A stretch of DNA of 23,563 bases from contig JAMJQQ010000150.1 in NCBI GenBank assembly GCA_023554445.1, positions 1 to 23,563 on the forward strand, given 5' to 3'. This document shows positions 6,757 through 14,403 of the stretch, one piece after another. The first letter of the stretch is position 1; every line of letters begins with the position of its first letter. This DNA is from Carthagonibacter metallireducens. Lineage in GTDB: Bacteria > Gemmatimonadota > Gemmatimonadetes > Palauibacterales > Palauibacteraceae. The notes under the pieces were generated by a model that was not told the origin of the DNA, did no database searches, and was given only the letters and a program-made list of their open reading frames with translations. Both the position numbers and the translations under genes were made by a program.

Positions 6757-8489
6757 GACGTCTCGATCTGCCGGTTTTCGGCGAGGAGCGGGGCGAATCG
6801 CTGCTCCGGATGGTCAGGAGATCCGTGATCGGGGAGGACGAGGCGGTCGTCGGACCGTTCGGGATCCGAAAGGTGATCTACGCGGACTACACGGCCTCGG
6901 GTCGGTCGCTGTCGGTGATCGAGGACTTTCTACGCGAGGCCGTCCTGCCGCTGTATGCCAACACGCATACCGAGAGCTCCGGAACCGGTCGGCAGACTAC
7001 GCGGTTCCGGGAGGATGCCCGGCAGATCATCCGGCGGGCCGTGGGGGGCAGCGAAGACCACGCCGTGATCTTCTGCGGTTCGGGCTCGACGGGCGCCATC
7101 GATCGACTGATAGGTGTGCTCAACCTGCGGATTCCCAGCGACCTCGACCGGCAGTACGCGCTTGCGGCGCAGATCCCCGCGAACGAGCGACCCGTCGTCT
7201 TCATCGGGCCCTACGAGCACCACTCGAACGAGCTGCCCTGGCGCGAGTCGATCTGCGACGTGGTGACGATTCACGAGGATCTTCACGGCGGCATTGACCT
7301 GGAAGACCTCGAGCAGCGCCTGGTGGAGTACGAAGAACGGCCCCTCAAGATCGGAAGTTTCTCGGCGGCGTCGAACGTGACCGGGATCACCTCACCGGTT
7401 CGCGATGTCTCGATCCTCCTGCACCGGTACGGCGCTCTTGCGCTGTGGGACTTCGCGGCTGCCGCGCCGTATGTCAGTATCGAGATGGGACCGCGCGGCG
7501 CCGAGGGCGACGATGCGCTCGACTACAAGGACGCGATCTTTCTCTCACCCCACAAGATGATCGGAGGACCGGGGACGCCCGGGGTTCTGGTCGCCCGGCG
7601 AGAGCTGTTTCGGAACACGGTGCCCGACGTGGTCGGCGGAGGCACCGTCTCCTATGTGAATCCGACGGAACACGTCTACTTCTCCGACCCGGAGCTGCGC
7701 GAGGAGGGTGGAACGCCGGCGATCGTCGAATCGATCCGAGCAGGGCTCGTGTTCCTGCTGAAATCGGCTGTCGGAGAAGAACTGATCCGGGAGCGGGAGG
7801 AGAGCTTCATCCGGCGCGCGATTGCTCGGTGGTCGGCAAATCCGAACATCGACGTGCTGGGGGATCTCGAGCACGAGCGCCTGAGCATCGTTTCGTTCGT
7901 CATTCGTTGCGAAGGCGGCCGTTACCTGCACCACAACTACGTCGTCGCCCTGCTGAACGACCTGTACGGAATCCAATCGCGTGGAGGCTGTTCCTGCGCC
8001 GGTCCGTATGGACACCGACTGCTGGGAATCGATCTCGAACGAAGCCACGAGTTCGAGCGGGAGATCGGACGGGGGTGCGAGGGAATCAAGCCGGGCTGGG
8101 TGAGAGTCAACTTCAATTACTTCATCTCGGACGTCGTGTTCGAGTATATCCTGGATGCAGTCGAGCAGGTCGCCGACTCGGGCTGGGCCCTGCTCGACGA
8201 GTACTCGTTCGATCCTCGGACCGGACTGTGGCGTCACGGACGGGGTCCCGCAGCGCCGCCTCTGAGCCTCGAGCAGGTGTCCTTCACGGCAGACGGTGCG
8301 ATCTGGCCTCGCCACCGGATCACCGAGCCGGAGTCGCGACTGGCGGACTACATTTCTGAAGCTCGAGGCATCCTGGCCGACGCGGCCGAGGGAAAGCGGG
8401 ACTGCGAGGGAAGCGTGGCCGACGGACTGACCGCCGACTTCGAACAGCTTCGCTGGTTTCCACTTCCCGGCGAAGTCATCTCCCGCTAG
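6753..8489 (+). CDS. Class V aminotransferase / cysteine desulfurase-like PLP enzyme
   Basis: A 578-residue fold-type I PLP enzyme. Visible features: YADYTASGRSL near 43-53, NTHTESSGTGR at 70-80, FCGSGSTGAIDRL at 107-119, GPYEHHSNELPWR with a histidine for PLP stacking at 156, the PLP-nitrogen aspartate D233 in LWDFAAAAPY, and the Schiff-base lysine K268 in SPHKMIGGPGTPG. A SRGGCSCAGPYG loop (409-420) aligns in position with the cysteine-bearing loop of cysteine desulfurases, so a thiol chemistry is possible. The last ~90 residues extend beyond the usual 400-residue family core and are unassigned. GTG 6753 gives a GTGA overlap with the permease stop; the long open frame upstream of it is a shadow. 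Substrate unknown. Confidence 0.9.
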   Translation: MRRLDLPVFGEERGESLLRMVRRSVIGEDEAVVGPFGIRKVIYADYTASGRSLSVIEDFLREAVLPLYANTHTESSGTGRQTTRFREDARQIIRRAVGGSEDHAVIFCGSGSTGAIDRLIGVLNLRIPSDLDRQYALAAQIPANERPVVFIGPYEHHSNELPWRESICDVVTIHEDLHGGIDLEDLEQRLVEYEERPLKIGSFSAASNVTGITSPVRDVSILLHRYGALALWDFAAAAPYVSIEMGPRGAEGDDALDYKDAIFLSPHKMIGGPGTPGVLVARRELFRNTVPDVVGGGTVSYVNPTEHVYFSDPELREEGGTPAIVESIRAGLVFLLKSAVGEELIREREESFIRRAIARWSANPNIDVLGDLEHERLSIVSFVIRCEGGRYLHHNYVVALLNDLYGIQSRGGCSCAGPYGHRLLGIDLERSHEFEREIGRGCEGIKPGWVRVNFNYFISDVVFEYILDAVEQVADSGWALLDEYSFDPRTGLWRHGRGPAAPPLSLEQVSFTADGAIWPRHRITEPESRLADYISEARGILADAAEGKRDCEGSVADGLTADFEQLRWFPLPGEVISR

Positions 8490-8661
8490 CCGCGCTCTCC
8501 CGCCGGGCCCGTTCGAGTCCCTCGGCCGCGCCGGAGTTCGCGAATGACACCTCTCCGACGCGTGGTCGATTCTCCTGGACGTGGAGCAGGACAGGGACAG
8601 CCCCGCAGAGAAGGGCCAGCGCTGCAATCGTGGCTCCTCGGCGTGCAGGCCGGTGACGCAT
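8476..8661 (-). pseudogene. Short exported ORF, possible N-terminal remnant of a TPR-type secreted protein
   Basis: A 61-residue frame with a basic start (MRHRPARR), one hydrophobic segment (ATIAALALLCGAVPVLL) and a short tail. The tail RVGEVSFANSGAAE resembles the start of a family of secreted tetratricopeptide proteins whose mature N-terminus reads like 'VGEVxFxNSGAAEAQ', but after this point the resemblance stops. The frame then ends by running 14 bases into the 3' end of the convergent aminotransferase gene. I read it as a truncated copy of a larger gene, but it may be a genuine small membrane protein. A start 17 codons upstream (8712) is also open. The resemblance is from memory, over about a dozen residues. 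Confidence 0.4.
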
Positions 8662-8747
8662 GTCGGCTCGGTGGGTCGTGTTGAGAAGACGGGACGAGCG
8701 CCCGAAGATCACCCGCCCCGGTCAGGATGGAAAGTGCGCGACGTCGC

Positions 8748-9428
8748 TCAGCTCGCGGAGGGGTCGTCCGCCTGAAAGCCGACCCGGTTGTGGGACCCGT
8801 CACACCAGGGCTTGTTGTCGGAGGCGCCGCACCGGCAAAGCGCACACCCGATCCCCTCGACCGTCCCCTCCGGTTCGGCCGGACCGATCGCGAACGGTCC
8901 TTCGAGCAGCAGAGGGCCGTTCGGGCGAAGGCGGATCCGGAGTGGGCCGGGGCTCGATTCCTGCCGGGGATTCGGCCGGCTGTCGCCCAGGTCGGCGGCA
9001 GCTCTGAATCCGGCCTCCGAGTGACTCCCGTCGCACCACGGCTTGTCATTCGAGGCTCCGCAGCGGCACAAGGCGGCCCGTGTTTCTCTCGTGAATACCC
9101 GTCGCTCGGCGTCCATCAGTTCGAGGTCGCCCGAGACGAATAGAGGACCGTCGGCGCCGACCGTGATCTCGTTCGTCGTGGCCGGTGTCTCCGGCTCGCC
9201 GCCATCCAGACGCTCGAAGTGGAGCGCGCCGGTCGGACACTTCCGGATCACTGCGGCGACTTCGTCAGGGCTGGCTCCGTCGGCATCGATCCATGGCCGT
9301 CGAGTCGTATCGAACACCGTCGGCAGGCCCTTGACGCATTCGGCAGCGTGAATGCACCTCACGGCATCGTAGGTGATGCGAATCCCGGACCCGTCGTACT
9401 CGTGCAGCTTTCTCACGTACGCCCCCAT
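8748..9428 (-). CDS. Iron-sulfur protein: divergent ferredoxin domain plus two CDGSH domains
   Basis: A 226-residue protein with three predicted iron-sulfur modules. Residues 15-70 match the short divergent ferredoxin domain (YjdI/Fer4_19 type), with RCIHAAEC (C25, C31) and RKCPTGAL (C64). Two CDGSH (mitoNEET-type) modules follow: CRC...KPWCDGSH with C121, C123, C132 and H136, and again C198, C200, C209 and H213. CDGSH modules bind a 2Fe-2S cluster with three cysteines and one histidine and act in electron or cluster transfer. ATG 9428 is chosen because the conserved region begins soon after; GTG 9446 is possible and the frame stays open to 9593 with unconvincing sequence. It probably works in the cytoplasm; partner unknown. 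Confidence 0.9.
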   Translation of the reverse strand: MGAYVRKLHEYDGSGIRITYDAVRCIHAAECVKGLPTVFDTTRRPWIDADGASPDEVAAVIRKCPTGALHFERLDGGEPETPATTNEITVGADGPLFVSGDLELMDAERRVFTRETRAALCRCGASNDKPWCDGSHSEAGFRAAADLGDSRPNPRQESSPGPLRIRLRPNGPLLLEGPFAIGPAEPEGTVEGIGCALCRCGASDNKPWCDGSHNRVGFQADDPSAS

Positions 9429-9646
9429 CTCCAGAACTGTCTTCACGCGGTCGCGAGTCCATTTGGCGCGAAGCCCGGTGCCCGCCGTGTCCCTCACGGC
9501 GACGAACGCCCGTGAACCGTAGTCGGCTCTGAGGAGCGGCGCCAGAAAACGAGCAGGCCCTCGACACGATCTCGCCGCCGGCGGTCCGTCCACGTAGCTT
9601 CCGGCCTCGCACCCGACTTTCCCCGAAACGGAGATCCAGCCCCGCC
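9429..9646. other. Intergenic region between the CDGSH gene and the kinase-RapZ gene
   Basis: This 218-base divergent gap should hold promoters for both flanking genes. The CDGSH frame remains open through most of it, but composition and the absence of family residues argue against coding. I see no convincing -35/-10 pair, repeat, RNA gene or terminator. Confidence 0.4.
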
Positions 9647-11083
9647 GTGCGAGAGAGAATCATCGAGTTGTTCCGGTCCCACTTCGGGTCCGATCCGGAG
9701 GCCGTTCTCGAGTTGGCAGGTGACGGTTCGTCCCGGCGTTACCACAGGATCCGAGGACCGGACGGCGTCACGGCGATCGGCGGCACAGGACCCGACCGCG
9801 AAGAGAACCGGGCGTTCCTGTCCTACTCGGCGTCTCTCCGCGGAGTCGGCCTTCCGGTGCCCGAGATCTACGCGGCCGACGAGGATGCCGGGGTCTGGAT
9901 CGAGGAGGACCTCGGCGATACGACGTTGTACTCCGCGATCGAGGAAGCAAGATCGAGCGGGTCCGCCGAGGGATTTCCGGTGGCGGTGATCCCGGCTTAC
10001 GAGCGAGTGCTGGACTGGCTGCCTCGTTTCCAGCTCGAAGGGCACGAGGCCGTCGACTACTCGGTGGCCTATCCGCGCGCCGCGTTCGACCGCCAGTCGA
10101 TACAGTGGGATCTCAACTACTTCAAGTACCACTTCCTGAAGCTCGCCCATATCGCGTTCAATGAACAGCGGCTCGAACGGGACTTCGAGATGTTGACCCG
10201 CTTCCTGCTGCAATCAGACACGGACCATTTCCTCTATCGGGACTTCCAGTCTCGCAACGTGATGCTTCGGGAAGGTGAGCCGTGGTTCATCGACTACCAG
10301 GGCGGGCGCCGGGGCGCCTTGCCCTACGACGTCGCATCTCTCCTGTACGATGCGAAGGCGGATCTGCCGGATGGTCTGCGTCAGCGACTCCTCGAGCACT
10401 ACCTCGATGCGCTGACGGAGTATCGCGCCGTTGATCGCGAGAAGTTCGAGATCGAGTACCGCGGGTACGTGGTGGTGAGAATCCTCCAGGCTCTCGGAGC
10501 TTACGGCTACCGCGGTTTCTTCGAGCGGAAGCCGAGGTTTCTCCGCAGCGTGCCTTATGCAGCCCGCAACCTGGCGGGGATCGTGAATCGAGGTCTGCCG
10601 GCCGAGCTGCCCGAGCTCGAGTCGGTGTTCGGCCGCATCGCGGACAGGTACGCCAGCGAGCTCGTAGCCGGTGAGAGCGGGCCCGGGCTCACCGTCTACC
10701 TCTACAGCTTCAGCTACCGACGGGGATACCCGGAGGATGTCAGCGGACACGGCGGCGGGTACGTGTTCGACTGCCGGGCGTTGCCCAATCCCGGCCGGTT
10801 GGAAGAATACAGGACCGTGACGGGCCTCGATCCGGGTGTCCGGTCTTTCCTGGAGAGCAGGGAAGAGACCTCCGCGTTCTGGGACCATGTCCGGAGCCTG
10901 GTGAGCTCGCAGATCGACACCTATCTGGGCCGCGATTTCTCGGCTCTGACGGTCTCGTTCGGTTGCACGGGTGGCCAGCATCGGTCGGTCTATTTCGCAG
11001 AACGGCTCGCGGCCCACCTGGCGGACGCGGTACCGAAGGTGAGAGTCCAGCTCCACCATCGCGAAGAACCTTACTGGCCGTGA
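9647..11083 (+). CDS. Amino-sugar kinase (AmgK-like) fused to a RapZ C-terminal domain
   Basis: A 478-residue fusion. Residues ~1-330 form an aminoglycoside-phosphotransferase-fold kinase resembling AmgK (anomeric kinase for N-acetylmuramate or N-acetylglucosamine): GDGSSRRYHRI at 25-35 (nucleotide loop), FLYRDFQSRNVM at 195-206 with catalytic D199 and N204, and WFIDYQGG with metal-binding D216. Residues ~348-470 match the RapZ C-terminal domain: SFSYRRGYP, YVFDCRALPNPG, TGLDPGVRSFL and SFGCTGGQHRSVYFAERLA at 437-455. In Escherichia coli this domain senses glucosamine-6-phosphate and binds small RNAs; the P-loop half of RapZ is absent here. Start is GTG 9647. It is coupled by a GTGA overlap to a MurU-like gene, the AmgK partner in Pseudomonas. 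The actual sugar is inferred. Confidence 0.9.
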   Translation: MRERIIELFRSHFGSDPEAVLELAGDGSSRRYHRIRGPDGVTAIGGTGPDREENRAFLSYSASLRGVGLPVPEIYAADEDAGVWIEEDLGDTTLYSAIEEARSSGSAEGFPVAVIPAYERVLDWLPRFQLEGHEAVDYSVAYPRAAFDRQSIQWDLNYFKYHFLKLAHIAFNEQRLERDFEMLTRFLLQSDTDHFLYRDFQSRNVMLREGEPWFIDYQGGRRGALPYDVASLLYDAKADLPDGLRQRLLEHYLDALTEYRAVDREKFEIEYRGYVVVRILQALGAYGYRGFFERKPRFLRSVPYAARNLAGIVNRGLPAELPELESVFGRIADRYASELVAGESGPGLTVYLYSFSYRRGYPEDVSGHGGGYVFDCRALPNPGRLEEYRTVTGLDPGVRSFLESREETSAFWDHVRSLVSSQIDTYLGRDFSALTVSFGCTGGQHRSVYFAERLAAHLADAVPKVRVQLHHREEPYWP

Positions 11084-11892
11084 TCGACGCCCTGATCTTT
11101 GCCGCCGGTTTCGGAACCCGGCTCCGTCCCGTCACCGATTCGGTTCCCAAGGCACTCGTGACGGTCGGCGGCATGACGGTCCTGGAGCGGGCGATCCGCC
11201 GGATCGTGGAACTCGCGCCTGGCGTCATCGTGGTCAACGCGCACCACCACGCCGGCCAGGTCGAGGCGGAAATGGCGCGACTGAATCGTCTGCTCGAGGC
11301 GGAGGCTGAATCAGAGGGAGAGCCGAAGCCGCCGAGGATCGTGGTTTCCCTCGAAGCCGAGCGGCCGCTCGAGACGGGTGGAGGGCTCCGGCACGCAGTG
11401 CCTCTCCTCGGCGCGGGGCGCCCGGTCCTGCTGCATAACGCTGACGTGGTGACCGAGCTGAGCCTCTCGGCTCTCGTCGCGGCGCATGGCGAGTCCCCCC
11501 GGCTGGCCACGCTCGCCGTGCAGGATCGTGCTTCGAGCAGGAAGCTCCTGTTCGACCCGGAGGGCCTGTACGGCCGCCTGCACGTCGGATCGGGAAAAGA
11601 GGAGCGAGCCAGGGAGCCCGGCGGCCCCCGGCGAGCGCTGGCGTTCAGCGGGGTGCACGTTGTGTCGCCGGGTCTGATCGAACAACTGCCCGACGAGGAG
11701 GTGTTCTCGATTACCGACCACTACCTCGCTGTCGCGGCTTCCGGAGCGAGGATCGAAGCGTTCGACATCGGCGCGGCGGCATGGTGGGAGATCGGCACGC
11801 CGGAGAGACTCGCAGCAGCCCGAAGGGCGTTCACGGGTTCGTGCAATGGTAGCGAGAGCTCCGATCACTCCTCTGTCGGCGGAGCCGACTGA
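11080..11892 (+). CDS. murU: MurU-like sugar-1-phosphate nucleotidyltransferase
   Basis: A 270-residue NTP_transferase-fold enzyme. The N-terminal nucleotide-binding signature is LIFAAGFGTRLRPVTDSVPKAL (residues ~5-26, broken here as FAAGFGTRLRP and VPKAL), followed by ETGGGLRHA, a metal-binding aspartate in LLHNADVV, and WWEIGTPERL near the end. In Pseudomonas MurU converts MurNAc-1-phosphate to UDP-MurNAc, the step after AmgK, during peptidoglycan recycling. The tight coupling to an AmgK-like kinase supports that role, although related enzymes use GlcNAc-1-phosphate or mannose-1-phosphate. GTG 11080 overlaps the previous stop; upstream open sequence is shadow. Its 3' end overlaps the convergent YVTN gene by 28 bases. 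Confidence 0.87.
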   Translation: MIDALIFAAGFGTRLRPVTDSVPKALVTVGGMTVLERAIRRIVELAPGVIVVNAHHHAGQVEAEMARLNRLLEAEAESEGEPKPPRIVVSLEAERPLETGGGLRHAVPLLGAGRPVLLHNADVVTELSLSALVAAHGESPRLATLAVQDRASSRKLLFDPEGLYGRLHVGSGKEERAREPGGPRRALAFSGVHVVSPGLIEQLPDEEVFSITDHYLAVAASGARIEAFDIGAAAWWEIGTPERLAAARRAFTGSCNGSESSDHSSVGGAD

Positions 11893-12893
11893 CCGACGAT
11901 TGCCGTGAAGGCCAGGCCATCGGGTCCCCGGCCGGCCTTCAACACGCCCCGGATCTCGCCCGATTCGAGGTCGATCGCCAGGACCTCTCCCCTGGCGCTC
12001 AAGGACTGAAAGGCCGTGGTGCCATCGGGAGTGACGATCACTCCCTGCGGAGCGCCGCCGGAGAGATCGATTCGGTGCAATTCGGCGCGCGTCGCCCGGT
12101 CCACGATTCGGAGTTCCTCGGCCCGGAGATCAGGAATCAGCGCCCTCGTGCCATCGGGGGTGAAGGCGACCCGATACGGCCAGCGAAACCCCTCCAGGGC
12201 GGTGGCTACGCTGCCGTCCACGGCGTCGACCACGCTCACGGTACCCGCTGCGTTGCTGCCGACCCAGACTTCGGCTCCGTCCGGTGTGACGCCGATCGCT
12301 TCCGGCTGCTCAGCAACGGGTATGATCCGGGAGGTCGTGCCCGAGGCCATGTCGATCTCGGAGACGGTGCCATCCCGGATGTTGCTGGTCCACACCCGTG
12401 CCGCAGGGCCCGGAAGCGCCAGCATGTGGCTTCCTTCCTGGGACGTGGGGAGCGCGCCGGTCACCCGGCCGGAATTCACGTCCACGACGACCACGGAGCC
12501 GGTGGACTCCGAAGTGACCAGGACCCGGCCCGAGTCCGGGAGAAAGGCGATCCCGTGCGGTCGTTCGTATGCTCCCAGATCGATGGTTCCGATTACGCTC
12601 AGCGAAGGTACGTGAACCACGGTCAGGGACCGACCGGGCGTCCGTCCACCGTAGTCGGTAATCACGGCCGTCGTCCCGTCTGGTGAGAGGGCCACCTCGT
12701 GCGGTCCGTCTCCGGTCGGAAGTGTGGCCAGCACCACACCGGATCCCACGTCGACGACGCTCACGTTCGCGCCGCCCTTGTTCACGACCACCAGGGTGCC
12801 CTCCAGACCGGGCACCTGCGCCTGCAGTTCGAGTCCTGCGATTCCGACGGCCGCCGCGACCGCAAGTCCGATTCTGCCATGCCAGCGATGCAT
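11865..12893 (-). CDS. Secreted YVTN-family beta-propeller protein
   Basis: A 342-residue protein with an N-terminal signal peptide (HRWHGRIGLAVAAAVGIAG, boundary near LQAQ). The rest is built of repeating blades with the pattern 'P.GVAFTPDG..A.V......V.VVD..TG.V...I..G': for example GPHEVALSPDGTTAVIT, RPHGIAFLPDSGRVLVT, QPEAIGVTPDGAEVWVG, WPYRVAFTPDGTRALIP and APQGVIVTPDGTTAFQS. About seven blades can be counted, as expected for a closed propeller. Such proteins are periplasmic or exposed; ligands are unknown. No catalytic residues can be named. The ATG at 12893 is a good match to a signal-peptide start. Confidence 0.9.
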   Translation of the reverse strand: MHRWHGRIGLAVAAAVGIAGLELQAQVPGLEGTLVVVNKGGANVSVVDVGSGVVLATLPTGDGPHEVALSPDGTTAVITDYGGRTPGRSLTVVHVPSLSVIGTIDLGAYERPHGIAFLPDSGRVLVTSESTGSVVVVDVNSGRVTGALPTSQEGSHMLALPGPAARVWTSNIRDGTVSEIDMASGTTSRIIPVAEQPEAIGVTPDGAEVWVGSNAAGTVSVVDAVDGSVATALEGFRWPYRVAFTPDGTRALIPDLRAEELRIVDRATRAELHRIDLSGGAPQGVIVTPDGTTAFQSLSARGEVLAIDLESGEIRGVLKAGRGPDGLAFTAIVGQSAPPTEE

Positions 12894-12917
12894 CGTCCCC
12901 GATCCTCCCGTTCCGAT

Positions 12918-13853
12918 TCAGGACCGGGTCGCCGATCGCTCGATCATCGCGACGTCGGCCCTGTCGACCGCCCTGTCCACCCGGCGCTTGTACTCGAGCA
13001 GCGCCTCCCGGTTCATCACGCGAATGTGCGTGCCGAGTAGCTCCCGTTCCGGGCAGTCATCGAAGTCCGGACATGCGTCGTGCCACGTGCCGGTCTTCGC
13101 TTCCCGGTATCTCGCGCCCTCTCCGACCGACAGTTCCAGCGGGACGCCCGCATACTCCAGCCGGATCAGCGAGAGATCCCAGTACTCGTTGGCGAGTTCC
13201 GTCAGGGGCTGTACGACATAGGGCGCGAGATCCGCCTCGACCCTGTCGAGGTCTTCCCCGTGCACGTAGAAGTCGAGGTCCACGAGCGGACGGGTCGCTC
13301 CCCAGGCCCGTGCCGCGAGACCGCCTGCCGCGGCGTACCTGACCTCGCGGTCGCGAAACAGGTCGGCCAGCCAGTCCAGAGCCGAGGCTGCCTGCTCTTC
13401 GGAGATGAATTCGATGTGTCTCTCGATCGGAGTATGGCCGGCCTCGCGGGCGTGCGCACGACCAAGCAGAGGCGGGGCGAGGAGCAGGGTCAACAAGACG
13501 AGCCACCACAGCTGTCCCGTGCGTGGATCGTAGGCCGAGACGAGAGCCTCCCACGAGTGCCCCATGGCGAAATGGCCGAAGACGAACTCGAAAACGACAG
13601 TTAGCACAAGCCATAGCGCTCCGATGACCCACAGCTCAGCCGGACTCGCGGGAGGTGCGAGCCGGGTGACGAATCTCTCGATCACCAGGAGGAAGAGAAT
13701 GCATACGAGAACGGTGCCGAGCCTGTGAGCCCAGACTTCCCCGAGCGCCGGCCTGAGGAAAGTCTCACGCAGCGCTCCCGCCAGAATCGCGATGATCGCC
13801 AGCAGGAGCCAGCAGGCCAGCGCGCGGGCCAGGTGTCGGGACGACGCGGGCAT
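12918..13853 (-). CDS. Four-helix membrane domain fused to a nucleotidyltransferase-like domain
   Basis: A 311-residue two-part protein. Residues 11-131 contain four hydrophobic helices (about 11-28, 45-62, 73-95 and 115-131) with motifs resembling a common stand-alone 4-TM family: GALRETFLRP, ALWLVLTVVFEFVFGHFAMG and SWEALVSAYD. Residues ~148-305 look like a minimal nucleotidyltransferase/MazG-related domain: AAAGGLAARAWGATRPLVDLDFYV at 174-197 carries the GG and the D-x-D pair (D192, D194), then LSLIRLEYAGVPLELSVG and a final RVDRADVAMIERS. The frame is continuous with no internal ATG that would let the second half be separate. Function unknown; a membrane-anchored nucleotidyltransferase-like or antitoxin-like role is speculative. 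Confidence 0.8.
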   Translation of the reverse strand: MPASSRHLARALACWLLLAIIAILAGALRETFLRPALGEVWAHRLGTVLVCILFLLVIERFVTRLAPPASPAELWVIGALWLVLTVVFEFVFGHFAMGHSWEALVSAYDPRTGQLWWLVLLTLLLAPPLLGRAHAREAGHTPIERHIEFISEEQAASALDWLADLFRDREVRYAAAGGLAARAWGATRPLVDLDFYVHGEDLDRVEADLAPYVVQPLTELANEYWDLSLIRLEYAGVPLELSVGEGARYREAKTGTWHDACPDFDDCPERELLGTHIRVMNREALLEYKRRVDRAVDRADVAMIERSATRS

Positions 13854-13867
13854 CAGGTAGCTACCTG
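13854..13867 (-). promoter_or_regulatory. Perfect palindrome overlapping the ribosome-binding region
   Basis: CAGGTAGCTACCTG abuts the ATG of the membrane-nucleotidyltransferase gene. Its AGGT is the only Shine-Dalgarno-like run upstream of that start, and pairing with ACCT would hide it. It may equally be a DNA-binding operator or chance. Confidence 0.35.
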
Positions 13868-14080
13868 CACGGACGCCTCCATCCGACGTTGCTCTGGGGC
13901 CGAGGAGCGACGGCCGGAATCCGGAAGATCATCGCCCATCGTCGGTTGCAGACAATCTGTGGCCGTCCCGGACCCATCGACAACCCGCCGGGGATCTCGT
14001 CATGGTCGAGGGTCAGGCACCGAGCAAGAGGAGCCGCGGCATGCTAGCTTACCGCGAGGACCGGGTATGACCCCAACAAG
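13868..14080. other. Intergenic region between the membrane-nucleotidyltransferase gene and yhbY
   Basis: This divergent gap should contain both promoters. TGCTAGCTT at 14043-14050 resembles an extended -10 element for yhbY and would give a leader of about 25 bases, but there is no matching -35. No RNA gene or repeat is visible. The minus-strand side carries the palindrome described separately. Confidence 0.3.
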
Positions 14081-14392
14081 GTGGCACGAATCGACCCCCT
14101 GACCTCTAAGCAACGCGCGTTCCTCCGAACGAGTGCCCACGGGCTGAAGCCGGTCGTTCAGATCGGCAAGGGAGGGGTGTCGGCGGCCGCGATCGCGGCG
14201 GTTTCAGAAGCGTTTTCGACGCGCGAGCTGATAAAGGTCAAGGTGCTGGATATCGCTCCGATCTCCACGGCTGACGCAGCCCTGGCGCTCTCCGACGCGC
14301 TATCCGGCGCCCAACTGGTCCAGACGATCGGTCGGACGATCGTACTTTACAGGCCGGACCCGGAGGATCCCGCGATCGACCTTCCTGCCTGA
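14081..14392 (+). CDS. yhbY: YhbY/CRS1-CRM family ribosome-assembly RNA-binding protein
   Basis: A 103-residue single CRM-domain protein. Visible family features are LTSKQRAFLRTSAHGLKPVVQIGKGG at residues 7-32 (the GLKPVVQIGKGG loop is diagnostic), then an acidic-basic helix ELIKVKVLD and a C-terminal QTIGRTIVLYRP strand. YhbY binds pre-50S particles and helps large-subunit assembly in the cytoplasm. It starts at GTG 14081; no good ribosome site precedes it. It stands alone on the plus strand, divergent from the gene before and convergent with the NTF2-like gene after, separated by only 11 bases. Confidence 0.94.
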   Translation: MARIDPLTSKQRAFLRTSAHGLKPVVQIGKGGVSAAAIAAVSEAFSTRELIKVKVLDIAPISTADAALALSDALSGAQLVQTIGRTIVLYRPDPEDPAIDLPA

Positions 14393-14403
14393 TCACCTGC
14401 GAC

